From: Nectonema munidae
Lineage: Eukaryota; Nematomorpha; Nectonematoida; Nectonematidae
Direction of reading: 5' to 3'
Assembly (NCBI GenBank): GCA_030549495.1
Contig: JAUIRK010000107.1
Location: 1 to 64,000 of the forward strand
DNA length: 64,000 nucleotides
Shown: piece by piece, positions 1-56,500 of the stretch
How the letters are laid out: every line of letters starts with the position of its first letter
Numbering within the stretch: position 1 is the first letter of the stretch
Notes under the pieces: model-generated
Seen by the model: the letters and a program-made list of their open reading frames with translations, nothing else
Databases searched by the model: none
Told to the model about the DNA's origin: nothing
Translations under genes and position numbers: made by a program

Positions 1-352
1 CCTGGTTTTCTTCCTCTGAAGAATTCAAAGGTTTTTACGGTTAGGTAGTGCTCTAGCGACCCGATTCTACGTGGTTAGTAATCAAGCTATCACTAGACAA
101 TAAGTTTGTTTCCCAAATTGGGAGCGTTCGCTTTAGGATAGTATCAATCACTCAGCTGTATTTATATATTGTAACATAATTTTTTGTAAAATAATATATA
201 TAACAAGGTATAGCTATTCTTTTGTAACAAGGGCCGGTAGGTGTTTAGTGGGATGGAAAGTCCAGGTAGACCTGGACTCAGCATTCCGGGCGGCCACGAT
301 ATCCGAAAGGATGGGTGCGAACGCCACAAACAACTTAACTTAACTTAACTTA
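1..352 (+). repeat. GC-richer repeat fragment ending in (AACTT)n
   Basis: A moderately GC-rich segment (about 230-330) ends in four tandem AACTT units at 332-351. A unique 3' segment followed by a short microsatellite is how many CR1/RTE-type LINEs and their SINEs end, so this is probably the 3' end of such an element. No coding motif supports it. Confidence 0.35.
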
Positions 353-469
353 ATGACATGTGTAAATGATGTATGTGTTTTCTTGCTTTTGTAGCTTTCT
401 TGACAATCTCCGCAAACCATCAAGCTTTGCTATGATCGAGTAAGCGGCAACATCAAAAAAAGAAGAAAA

Positions 470-990
470 AATGTTCAGTTTTTCTCCGTGTTCTCCGATA
501 GAAGAATGCCAATGAAACTAAAAGCAAGGATTAACACATCAACTGCCAGACCAGTTCTAACTTATGGATGTGAAAGTTGTAGTTTAAAGAAAAAGGAGCA
601 GAGAAAATTAATAGCAACGGAGATGAAGATGCTTAGAAAAATGATGGGGGTCACGCTGAGAGAAAAAAAAGAAACGAGGAAGTGAGAAGAAAGACGGGAG
701 TTGATGTCAATGTGATGGCTGTGGCAGAGCGGTGTAAGCTGCCGTGGTTTGGACATGTTTTAAGGAAGAAAGGTCGTGCGCCAAACTATCGAAAAGAAGG
801 TGAGTGGAAAAAGAAGTAGAGGGAGGCAGCGTAAAAGATGGAAGGACGGACTGATGGAGCAACTGAAGCAGCTTGGACTGACCGAAGAGGATGCGCAGGA
901 CAGGTAAAAATGGAGAGAGCGGATCTCAGCCACCGACCCCCAACATGGGGAGGGACAAGGTGTAGTCAAAGAAGAAGAAGATATGGAGAG
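470..990 (+). mobile_element. LINE remnant: C-terminal part of a reverse transcriptase
   Basis: Frames read KARINTSTARPVLTYGCES, LIATEMKMLRKMMGVTLRE and then, after a frameshift, KLPWFGHVLRKKGR. The order (RP-VL-YG-E-W, E-x-x-MLR-x-x-x-GV-LR, WFGHVLR) is the thumb/C-terminal region of RTE/CR1-like LINE polymerases. It ends in a (GAAGAA) run near 970. Frameshifts and stops show it is dead. Confidence 0.75.
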
Positions 991-1180
991 AATAAACATA
1001 ATCTTACCCGATTTTTATAAAAGAATTCAAAATACAACTCAAACAAATAAAAGTGTGAAATGAAAGAATGTTCAAAAACACAACAAAATGAAGTGCTTTA
1101 TGTAGTAAAAAGTGGTGATAATTTTAAATAAATAGTGTTTTATTAATGTTACCATTTTTACTTCTAAATTATCTTTTTTT

Positions 1181-1323
1181 TACTTCTAAATTCTCTTTTT
1201 TTAGTTCTAATTTGTCTTTTTTATGTTCTAAACTTTCTTTCTAAAATACAAAATAAAATTGAAAAAAACAATTTGGGACTTAAAAAAGACAAATTAGAAT
1301 TGAAAAAAGAAAATTTAAAAGTA
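1181..1323. repeat. Foldback element, 43-bp arms
   Basis: Bases 1181-1223 and 1281-1323 are inverted repeats matching at 39 of 43 positions with a 57-nt loop. No coding content is supported. It could be a small inverted-repeat transposon relic or a local palindromic duplication. Confidence 0.7.
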
Positions 1324-2005
1324 AAAATGTATACATTACAAAATTTGCACAGCGATAGATCGAAGAAATGATGAAGAAAAGGTAACATTGGACAGTATTC
1401 AAGATATAATGTGAATTTGAAGACTGAATCTTGTAAACAAGGAGAAGAAAATGCATGCATCGGTGCGACATTCAATTCCTGTAATTTGAATATTACACCT
1501 TGAAAATAAATATCCTTTTTTTCATTTTTCTTGGATTTAAGTTATGCATTTTACACCTCATCATTTGATTGCGCTTTCAAAATTTGAATGAAAAAATAGT
1601 TTGGATTTAGGAGAAAATATTTTATTGTAGAAGAATTAATTTCAGGTGTCGTAAATAGTTTTTCAATAAGTGAGAAAGTATAATACGTTGAAATTAATAA
1701 AAGTGGAAAAAGCTGTAGGTGTTAGAAGAAAGTGTGTTTCGCTGGTGTTACTGCAAATAAATCATCAAATGATTTAATATATTTAACCCATTATATTTTC
1801 TCAGTTAGTTGAAAAAGGATTGACAAAAACACGAAATTTATTCTTCTTCAATACATTTTTGTTCTTAAACCCAAGTTATTTTTTCATTGCATTTTTTACG
1901 CGAATGAAGGGAAAAACTGTTAACATTGCATATCCTATCGCGTTTTTTCATAAATTTTTATTAATTTTTTTTCTTGCTTATCAAATTCATATCAAACTGT
2001 TTTGA
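1324..2005. other. AT-rich intergenic DNA, nothing recognised
   Basis: AT-rich sequence with short random ORFs only. No homology, tandem repeat or RNA gene is visible. Confidence 0.5.
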
Positions 2006-3550
2006 TTGATTTTGTCAAATCCAAAAGCTTTTTTTGGTAAAATCGGGAATCACACAGGGCTCATTTTCGGCCCTTTTATTTTGCAATTTGCAGATGACAT
2101 GCCCTTGCTTTTAGCGGTTCATTTTTCCAGCGCTAATTGCCTCATCATTGTTGAAGAAAACATCAAAAAAGATATTGCTGAATTTAATTAATGATAATAA
2201 TGGATTAATCATTATTACAAGAAATCCAATAGTATGTTTTAACAAATAATTGAAAAGGAATCAATAAAATATATAGTCATTTTCAATAACCTCTAAATTA
2301 AAGATGCTAGAAATCATATTTTTAGGAATAAAAATGTTCTTTGAGTAGTCATGTTAGAAAACTTTCAACCAAATTGGATGTAATAATAGCATGTTGAAAA
2401 AACTAGGAAAATTTTCTCACCAGATATTGTTAATGCTGTAAAAATCATTACTTCTTCCACCACAGTTTACAGAAATAGGGTGTTTCAATTCTACTGCTAT
2501 ATTTCGACTTCAAAAGTAAACATTAAGGATATGGTATTAAGAAAAGAGTAATCAGTCATACCAAGTTTCTCTTCTTTAGTTCTTCAGTTAATGGAGATTT
2601 ACAAATAAACATTTATATTTTCATTTATAAGCATTTCGACCATATGCTCCCAGTAGCAATATGTCTTATTATTCTCTGAGGCATTCTAATAATTTATTAG
2701 TTCCACTTTTTACATTCAAAGAAATCGATAATATATAAAATAAATACAAGTGATATAGTTATTCATGGAAGCGGATTAAATCACCTCGTCACTCAACCTT
2801 CTGGAAAATGTTGTAAAAGTTTGCAGACTTTTTTTCTTTTTTTTTTTAAAATTTGCAAAATATATTTTTTTTCTCTTTCTATAAATCTTAGATTATTTCT
2901 TTCTTATTTTTTCATTTGAATTGAATCTTAATTTGATCAAAGACACTTCAAAATATATCTAGATGTATGCCCCTTTCAAAGTTAAGTATTTAATCAATTA
3001 ATTCAATCACAGTGTTTAAACCATTATAATTTGGAGCAATAATGGATCTACCTATAATAATGTCAAATGGACTTATGCAATGAAATGTAAGCTAAACGTC
3101 AATAAAGCTGAACTAATTCGAGTTAATAGAGCATCTCATAAATTCGCCTTAGAACAATACAATGCTGACTTAGCCCTTATTCCACAAATATTTTGATGAT
3201 TTCAGAAAGATCTTCATATTCACCTCTTAGACCAATACAAACACGTTTTTTTGCCAGAAAAGTAATGCCTTTTCTCGAATGCCTCATACTTCTATTTAGA
3301 CACAAATGCCATCTTACTGCACTAATATTTATATGGTTTAACAATGTCTCTTTTCATTTAGACTTATAATAATAATCTACATGCTATAACCTCATATTTT
3401 GCGCTCACATATTTCAACGAAGTAAGCATCCACGGGTCTTTTTACGCGTTTGCGTATCCTACTTGAAATTCAAAAAACATTAATATTTTGCCATATAAAT
3501 TTACGTGTGTTTTTGGTTTTTGTATGCAAATAAATAAACTTCTTCTTCTT
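2006..3550 (+). mobile_element. Degenerate LINE reverse transcriptase remnant
   Basis: In + frames, a segment reading like G-x-TQGS-F-FGPF, then FADDMPLL and NCLIIVEENIKKDIAEFN, resembles the RT palm around the catalytic YADD box. Further on, KLNVNKAELIRVNR and a downstream ATG-poor region resemble the following LINE domain. The fragment ends near aataaataaac followed by a TTC repeat at 3540-3552. Many stops; strongly decayed. Confidence 0.5.
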
Positions 3551-5699
3551 CCGCCAAAAATGACTTATGATTGATGAAATTATCGTGACAAGGAAGAATA
3601 ATTTTAACGAGGAACCTATGGAATTTATTAGATTTTGTAATGGTGCCTTATTTCAATGAAAAAATCAACACGCTTTAAAAAGATAAATTAGAATTCTTAA
3701 CATTAATATAAATAAACTTTATCAATAAAGTAATACGAATTTATTAAATTTCTTGAAACCTAAAATAAAAGAACCAAAGATATGAGATTATTAATCACTT
3801 TAAATGTTCATCTTTCTATAAAATTTAACTATAATTTTTAGTTTAATAAAAAAATCATTTAATCTGATAATGTCCTTATATAAAATAATTTGTCAAATTT
3901 ATCATGAATCTTATATACGTGAATCAAGTAGGACATTCGTGTTTTGAGTACGCGAGCATTTTAGAAATATTTTCAAAATAAATTAAAAATTTTACGTAGA
4001 GAACATTTTTCAGCTACACCGAAGACTTTGTTAAAACACATATATTGACATAGTGTCTTATGTCACTCTCTTTCTCTCACTCTCTCTATATATATTAGAG
4101 CCCTGCGCGGGTTGTAAACTTGTCTGCACCCACCCACCCCACATTATATCAGTTTGCACAAAAAACAACGTGACACAGCTGCAATAAACATTTATGTCTT
4201 CTACATCCTAAGTGAAATGTCAAGTTATTGCATTTGCAATTGCTATTTTATTTTCTCATTCATTTATCTTGTTTTTTCTTGTGTTTACTTGAATAAATTT
4301 CTTATATCTTCTTCTTATATCTAAAAGTCAAGATGTATTGAGAAGTGGAGTTTCTAAAATGAATCATTAAAATTTTTGAACTTTTGAAACTTTGAAGAAA
4401 GGAAAAGTTTATTCCATTAGGAAACTGGCTGTTCTTCTCAGTAAGAGATGCGATAGTAACGTACAAGTCAGCAAGTGAAATGATTGAATAGACAAATCTA
4501 GGAGCGTGGATTTCATCTCATAAATTGCATTCATTTGACCGCAACTAAAAAATGATTAAGATGATATTTTTTGACAAAGTTCATGAGGACTGAAAGAAAT
4601 ATTTGCAGATTTACATTGGAAAAAGAGATATGATTCATTGCATGTTGACTATCAAGTATTTAACACCAATTCAAACTAGGAAGATCTTGCAAAAACTTCC
4701 TAAAATTACAAAAGGAAAAAGCGCGGAGATGTAAAAGAAAAACAGTTGAAGAGGAATAAAAAATGTAGCGCAAAAATACAGTAGAATACAAATGGTAAGA
4801 TATGGAAGATTCAAGCTTTAAGGAAAAAATAATAGATATATTATGAATTAAAGAATTTGAATTGAAAGCATGGTGGAATCTAGTGGTTATAGAAATCAGA
4901 AGTTAGAAATTACGTGAAAGCAGATAACTAAGGAATTCAAGGTACCAATGCTTAGACTCAAGATTAAACAGGGTTGCTATTAAAGTTACCGATTAAGAAC
5001 CAAAAAAATTAAGTGAAGGAAGTTACAAGAGATTTTATAAAATCAATGAAATCCAAGGGGGAGAGTTGTAAACAGAAAAATGTCTATTTGCAAAAAATAG
5101 ATTCACTACCATGCACCCACTTTAGGAAAGACTTTGGATTTCAAGTAAATTTATCTGAAAAATTAAAGCGACTCCTCCAACTCCACTTTCTCTTATAGAA
5201 TGAAGAAAGTTCTAAGCACTAAATGATTATTCTAGATCTCTGAAGAAAGAAGCAAATCGAAAAAAAATTTAAACAGTCAAAAGTGTATTAGTGGTCCAAA
5301 TTTTTATCGAAGATCCTTACATTCGTTTGAAAACTTTTAAGGCTTCATCATTAAAGAGGTCCGAATCAAAATCATTTACTCGACTAATACCAGCAAAAGA
5401 GGTTGATTTTTGTATATTTAACTCGTCAAATATTATCTTGAAAGCAGATTGTAGTAGTATTGAGAATGTTAATATCTTTTTTAAACCTTTAAAAGAGATT
5501 TGTAGGGACATGTTGTTGCATTTATAACCCACATTTCCAAGTACTGAGTGTGTTTTTACAACCTGCAGCTTCAAGAAGTAATGATTTGTTTTTGGTTTTT
5601 TTGTTTCCTTGCGACTAAAATCCCTATACAATGAGATATTTTCTCTCTAAGCAGCAGAAAAATCTACTTCAATCGTTTCAAACATCATTTATTTTATAT
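3551..5699. other. Intergenic, no gene recognised
   Basis: AT-rich DNA. A purine-rich part (4320-5260) carries ORFs of about 60 codons without recognisable motifs. The antisense frame 5631-5317 stays open for 104 codons but matches nothing I know. At 4097-4110, GAGCCCTGCGCGGG is an isolated GC-rich motif that looks like a transposon end. Confidence 0.4.
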
Positions 5700-5957
5700 T
5701 CTAAGCACCCGACCTCAGCTCTCTAACCCAAACCGCGTGGTTTTGTGATGCAGGACGCTCTCCAGGTTATCGATCTATTCTTCGTGTCACGAATCTAATG
5801 CTCGACGAGCGTGCGTGTTTTCTGCTTTATTCATCAGATATTTCAATAAATCGATTTTGTCTTACCTATTTCTTCAACCAAATCGATGTCTTTTCGACGA
5901 CAGCCTTCTCTTCTTGATATGTCACGGTGCTTCTAGTGCATTTCACAACCTACTCGC
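5700..5957 (+). promoter_or_regulatory. Probable promoter / 5' UTR of the kinesin gene
   Basis: The segment just upstream of the ATG has visibly higher GC and several CpGs against AT-rich surroundings, plus three ATCGAT motifs (one as TTATCGATC). No clear TATA box is seen and the transcription start is not determinable. Assignment rests on position and composition. Confidence 0.35.
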
Positions 5958-50888
<44,931 letters not shown>

Positions 50889-50905
50889 ATTTCTTCCCTT
50901 TTACA

Positions 50906-50911
50906 AATAAA
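50906..50911 (+). terminator. Polyadenylation signal AATAAA
   Basis: AATAAA 18 nt after the kinesin stop codon. A usable signal this close implies a very short 3' UTR. In AT-rich DNA the hexamer occurs by chance, so support comes from its position only. Confidence 0.5.
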
Positions 50912-50974
50912 ATTGGAATTTTTACAACATATAAATAATGGAAACTGTAACATTATAAAAATATCAGCTTATAA

Positions 50975-51050
50975 CAGGGTTTCTCAAACATTTTCAGACG
51001 CGCAATTCTTATTGGTTAAGAAATATTTCGGAGAACCACATTGTAATAAT
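50975..51050 (+). repeat. hAT-type terminal repeat
   Basis: CAGGGTTTCTCAAACATTTT starting at about 50976 follows the widespread hAT terminus CAGGGGTTCTCAAACTTTT. A GGAGAACCAC motif follows at 51030. It sits 88 nt after the kinesin stop, in or next to the 3' end of the gene. Confidence 0.45.
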
Positions 51051-51080
51051 TTTATACGGTTCTAGGTCAGTTGTCCCCAA

Positions 51081-52396
51081 TAGGGCCTGGTGCTAGGAAA
51101 TGCGGAGCCCAATTAGAAATCTGATAGCGGGACCCCCACTCTACATAGTAAAATGTATCGGTGTTTATATTCCATATAAAAAAAGCAATGTGGATACTTT
51201 TATTGTTTGACTTTTAACATTAATAGAGGTAAATTAGGCAATTACATATACTCTTTTAGAAAAAGACACTTTTATCTTTTTTATTAGCAAAATCTTTTAA
51301 AATATTTTTAAAGTCAATAGCTTTAGCAATCTTGCTTTCTATAGAAACACACACACACCAAAACCAAAATGTCCGAAACCAAAACGCCCGAAAACAAAAC
51401 GCCCGAAAACCAAAACGCCTGGAACCAAATAAGAATATGTAAATCTAACACTTTGTTGTTTCCCATGCATAAAAAACAGAAACAAGATTGCTAATTTATC
51501 AATCTTATCGAATCGAACTACTCCAGAAATTTTGAACCAAAATCAGAAATTATTTATATTCTTGTTTTCCTGTTTAAATTAGTCACATCTTTTCTGGTTT
51601 CAAACTGATTTTCCCTTTAAATTGGTAGTTTAATTGTTTTTCAACCCAAAGAAATAATGTATTTTTGTATGATCAATTTTATCTTTCAAGTCAAATTGAT
51701 CACTATCATTTAGTGTTAAATCGACCATTTTGAAAACTGTCCAAATTGAATAAACTTCAAAAAATAGTAACACCCAAATTATTATTTTCGGGCGTTTTGG
51801 TATCGGGCGTTTTGGTTTTCTGGCGTTTTGACACGGCACGGTCCTTAAGTATGTTTTAATTAGTTTTAGATTTGAAAAGTCTCTTTCCCCTGATGCAACA
51901 TTATTGGCATTGTTAAATAAATCTTCGAGGCAAGGAAAATATTAGGAAATGTAAATCTATTGTTATCTATCAGATTCCTCTTTTAAAAATCGTCCAAGAT
52001 CTTAAATAATAAAAAACTTAATTTTAGAACATAAATTTATCGATTTTAGTTCGATGTCTGTAAAAAATAATTTTTTCATGTAGAAACGTTTTTTAAAATT
52101 TTAGAGATAAAATTTCTTTATTGAAATTTGAAGCTGTAGAAAACTTAAATGTTTAAAAAAGTGCATTGAAAAGTGAAAAAATTCGCCATTGCTAAAGGAG
52201 GTGAAACCGATAATTTACTAAATTTATCATGCGTAAAAAATTAATATTATGAGAAAGATATCACTTTTCATTTCACGTTTTAAGTAGTATTTTGCACCTC
52301 ATATAATACAGAAAAAGGTCCACAGGCACGGAGCCCCTTCAAGACACGGGACACAATTTGATAACATCGGTCAAATCAGCTTGCAACCGGCCCTGA
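51081..52396. mobile_element. Probable non-autonomous hAT-like element
   Basis: The left end reads TAGGGCCTGGTGCTAGG. The right end, reverse-complemented, reads CAGGGCCGGTTGCAAGC, which fits the CAGGGCCGG terminus of many hAT elements. GGGCTCCG-like motifs occur inside both ends. The interior is non-coding and carries a nested element. I found no clear 8-bp target duplication. Confidence 0.45.
51349..51840. mobile_element. Short inverted-repeat element built of CCAAAACGCCCGAAAA modules
   Basis: The left end (51356-51428) has several spaced copies of ACCAAAACGCCCGAAAA-like modules. The right end (51784-51838) carries the reverse complement (TTTTCGGGCGTTTTGGT and variants). The interior is AT-rich and non-coding. 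It lies within the 51081-52396 element. Confidence 0.75.
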
Positions 52397-52990
52397 CTAG
52401 TGTCTTCATAATGCCCATTTACTCCCAACTTTTAAATACTGCAGATTCTGAGATCGATTGTATCACGCTAAATATTTAAATAATTCAGCATCATACATTG
52501 ATGCAATCACACTCAATATTCATTATGGTGATAATGACTTTGTTTTGCTTAAAATGAACAATGAAATGGCAAACTCAAGATGGATATGCAATGGGTGACT
52601 CGCCAAAACTCCAATAAGAAAATTTTTGAAGCCGAATTTTCAAAAGAAAATTTCAGAAGAACGAAGATTTTTTAAAAAATTGATTCGCAGTGTTTTAAGA
52701 ATTTTCGAACCAACAATCTAGTTTATTTTTATTTCTATAATTGAAAATTAATACAAAAAAAGCTTTAGTTTTAACTTTAAGAATAACAAAACAATGTTCT
52801 TGAATGTATTGATGTATAATCTGTTATATTTCAACACATATAGATGGAATTAAGTAAGTCTTGTGAACTACGGAAACTTTGACATAAAAACTTAAAAAAT
52901 GAGCAGAAAAGCTTCAAACAACCTACAAAATATGGGCAGAATGTTGGACTCGCAGGCTCCTATTATTTTTCTCACTATATATATATAGGT
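52397..52990. other. Intergenic, nothing recognised
   Basis: AT-rich DNA between the hAT-like element and the GC-rich segment. Confidence 0.45.
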
Positions 52991-53599
52991 ATGACTTCTC
53001 ACCCTGTAAACACCTCTTTTTCGGCTCTGCCGGGAGAATTCCTGATGCTACGCTGTATTGGACTCTGGCCAAGGAGGATTTTGCTCCGATGGCCGCCAGC
53101 CAAAACAGAGCTCTCTTTAGGCGCCTAGAGGGGATCATTGAGCCAATGCTGGCTGATTTCACTCGCAAATAGCCAATTAACTGCACTTAATGCTGTCCTG
53201 CGCTTAATACTTACCGCGGTTTAGTCCAGTTAGACCAGTGCCGATTCCTGAAGTGCTGGCTGCTTAGCTGCTGTAAGGATCACCCGCATCCCAGAAGCTC
53301 CTAGATTTTGGCAGAGGACGGATACCCGCCCTATGCAACGCCCTGCGGCAACTCCAATGTATTTAGACGAGGCCATTCCGTCCGACATCTTAGGTGTCCT
53401 GGCGTCATACGTCACTAATAAGAAATCGAAGACTCCTGCCCAGTGTCGCGAACTGCCCCCGGACTCGAGCATTACCAGCCCCAAGGACAATTCAGAGTCC
53501 GACGTCACGGATGACCCAAATGTGGATCTTCTCATTAGTGCAAAATGTGCTTTTGTAGCAAAGATGGTATATAGAGGAAGGAGATTGTTAAACTTCTAA
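52991..53599 (+). pseudogene. GC-rich coding-like remnant of unknown identity
   Basis: An abrupt rise to roughly 50% GC. Plus-strand frames read PDATLYWTLAKEDFAPMAAS, then QNRALFRRLEGIIEPMLADF with TRK and a stop (53168-53170). In another frame from 53333 comes AATPMYLDEAIPSDILGVLA, then SYVTNKKSKTPAQCRELPPD and SDVTDDPNVDLLISAKCAFV. The composition is protein-like, but I recognise no family. The second frame runs directly into the first unit of the 113-bp array and ends at 53599. It may be a broken host gene or a transposon gag-like piece. Confidence 0.45.
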
Positions 53600-56500
53600 C
53601 ACGATTAAGTATCAGTAATACAACGTTTTAGAAAATATTAGTGCAAAATGTGCTTTTGTTGAAAAGATTGTTGAAAAGATGGTATTGAGGAAGGAGATTG
53701 TTAAACTTCTAACACGATTAAGTATCAGTAATACAACGTTTAAAAATATTAGTTCAAAATGTGCTTTTGTATAAAAGATGGTATTGAGGAAGGAGATTGT
53801 TAAATTTCTAACACGATTAAGTATCAGTACTACAATGTTTTAGAAAATATTAGTGCAAAATGTGCTTTTGTTGAAAAGATTGTTGAAAAGATGTTATTGA
53901 GGAAGTAGATTGTTAAACTTCTAATACGATTAAGTATCAGTAATACAACGTTATAGAAAATATTAGTGCAAAATGTGCTTTTGTTGAAAAGATGGTATTG
54001 AGGAAGGAGATTGTTAAACTTCTAATACGATTAAGTATCAGTAATACAACGTTTTAGAAAATATTAGTGCAAAATGTGCTTTTGTTAAAAAGATTGTTGA
54101 AAAGATGGTATTGAGGAAGGAGATTGTTAACATTCTAATACGATTAAGTATCAGTAATACAACGTTTTAGAAAATATTAGTGCAAAATGTGCTTTTGTTG
54201 AAAAGATTGTTGAAAAGATGGTATTGAGGAAGGAGATTGTTAAACTTCTAATACGATTAAGTATCAGTAATACAACGTTTTAGAAAATATTAGTGCAAAA
54301 TGTGCTTTTGTTGAAAAGATTGTTGAAAAGATGGTATTGAGGAAGGAGATTGTTAAACTTCTAATACGATTAAGTATCAGTAATACAAAGTTTTAGAAAA
54401 TATTAGTTCAAAATGTGCTTTTGTATAAAAGATGGTATTGAGGAAGGAGATTGTTAAACTTCTAACACGATTAAGTATCAGTAATACAACGTTTAAAAAT
54501 ATTAGTTCAAAATGTGCTTTTGTATAAAAGATGGTATTGAGGAAGGAGATTGTTAAACTTCTAACACGATTAAGTATCAGTAATACAACGTTTTAGAAAA
54601 TATTATTGCAAAATGTGCTTTTGTTGAAAAGATTGTTGAAAAGATGGTATTGAGGAAGGAGATTGTTAAACTTCTAACACGATTAAGTATCAGTAATACA
54701 ACGTTTTAGAAAATATTAGTGCAAAATGTGCTTTTGTTGAAAAGATTGTTGAAAAGATGGTATTGAGGAAGGAGATTGTTAAACTTCTAATACGATTAAG
54801 TATCAGTAATACAACGTTTAAAAATATTAGTTCAAAATGTGCTTTTGTATAAAAGATGGTATTGAGGAAGGAGATTGTTAAACTTCTAACACGATTAAGT
54901 ATCAGTAATACAACGTTTTAGAAAATATTAGTGCAAAATGTGCTTTTGTTGAAAAGATTGTTGAAAAGATGGTATTGAGGAAGGAGATTGTTAAACTTCT
55001 AATACGATTAAGTATCAGTAATACAACGTTTAAAAATATTAGTTCAAAATGTGCTTTTGTTGAAAAGATTGTTGAAAAGATGGTATTGAGGAAGGAGATT
55101 GTTAAACTTCTAACACGATTAAGTATCAGTAATACAACGTTTTAGAAAATATTAGTGCAAAATGTGCTTTTGTTGAAAAGATTGTTGAAAAGATGGTATT
55201 GAGGAAGGAGATTGTTAAACTTCTAACACGATTAAGTATCAGTAATACAACGTTTAAAAATATTAGTTCAAAATGTGCTTTTGTATAAAAGATGGTATTG
55301 AGGAAGGAGATTGTTAAACTTCTAACACGATTAAGTATCAGTAATACAACGTTTTAGAAAATATTAGTGCAAAATGTGCTTTTGTTGAAAAGATTGTTGA
55401 AAAGATGGTATTGAGGAAGGAGATTGTTAAACTTCTAACACGATTAAGTATCAGTAATACAACGTTTAAAAATATTAGTTCAAAATGTGCTTTTGTATAA
55501 AAGATGGTATTGAGGAAGGAGATTGTTAAACTTCTAACACGATTAAGTATCAGTAATACAACGTTTTAGAAAATATTAGTGCAAAATGTGCTTTTGTTGA
55601 AAAGATTGTTGAAAAGATGGTATTGAGGAAGGAGATTGTTAAACTTCTAACACGATTAAGTATCAGTACTACAACGTTTTAGAAAATATTAGTGCAAAAT
55701 GTGCTTTTGTTGAAAAGATTGTTGAAAAGATGGTATTGAGGAAGGAGATTGTTAAACTTCTAATACGATTAAGTATCAGTAATACAACGTTTTAGAAAAT
55801 ATTAGTGCAAAATGTGCTTTTGTTGAAAAGATTGTTGAAAAGATGGTATTGAGGAAGGAGATTGTTAAACTTCTAATACGATTAAGTATCAGTAATACAA
55901 CGTTTTAGAAAATATTAGTGCAAAATGTGCTTTTGTTGAAAAGATTGTTGAAAAGATGGTATTGAGGAAGGAGATTGTTAAACTTCTAATACGATTAAGT
56001 ATCAGTAATACAACGTTTTAGAAAATATTAGTGCAAAATGTGCTTTTGTTGAAAAGATTGTTGAAAAGATGGTATTGAGGAAGGAGATTGTTAAACTTCT
56101 AATACGATTAAGTATCAGTAATACAACGTTTTAGAAAATATTAGTGCAAAATGTGCTTTTGTTGAAAAGATTGTTGAAAAGATGGTATTGAGGAAGGAGA
56201 TTGTTAAACTTCTAATACGATTAAGTATCAGTAATACAACGTTTTAGAAAATATTAGTGCAAAATGTGCTTTTGTTGAAAAGATTGTTGAAAAGATGGTA
56301 TTGAGGAAGGAGATTGTTAAACTTCTAATACGATTAAGTATCAGTAATACAACGTTTTAGAAAATATTAGTGCAAAATGTGCTTTTGTTGAAAAGATTGT
56401 TGAAAAGATGGTATTGAGGAAGGAGATTGTTAAACTTCTAATACGATTAAGTATCAGTAATACAACGTTTTAGAAAATATTAGTGCAAAATGTGCTTTTG

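Noticed and set aside
3430-3975. Possible inverted repeat sharing TCCTACTTGA between 3470 and 3930
   Set aside because: The match is only about 10 bases, which is expected by chance.
5317-5631. 104-codon antisense ORF as a gene
   Set aside because: No recognisable motif, AT-rich composition typical of random ORFs here, and no splice context; left as unassigned intergenic DNA.
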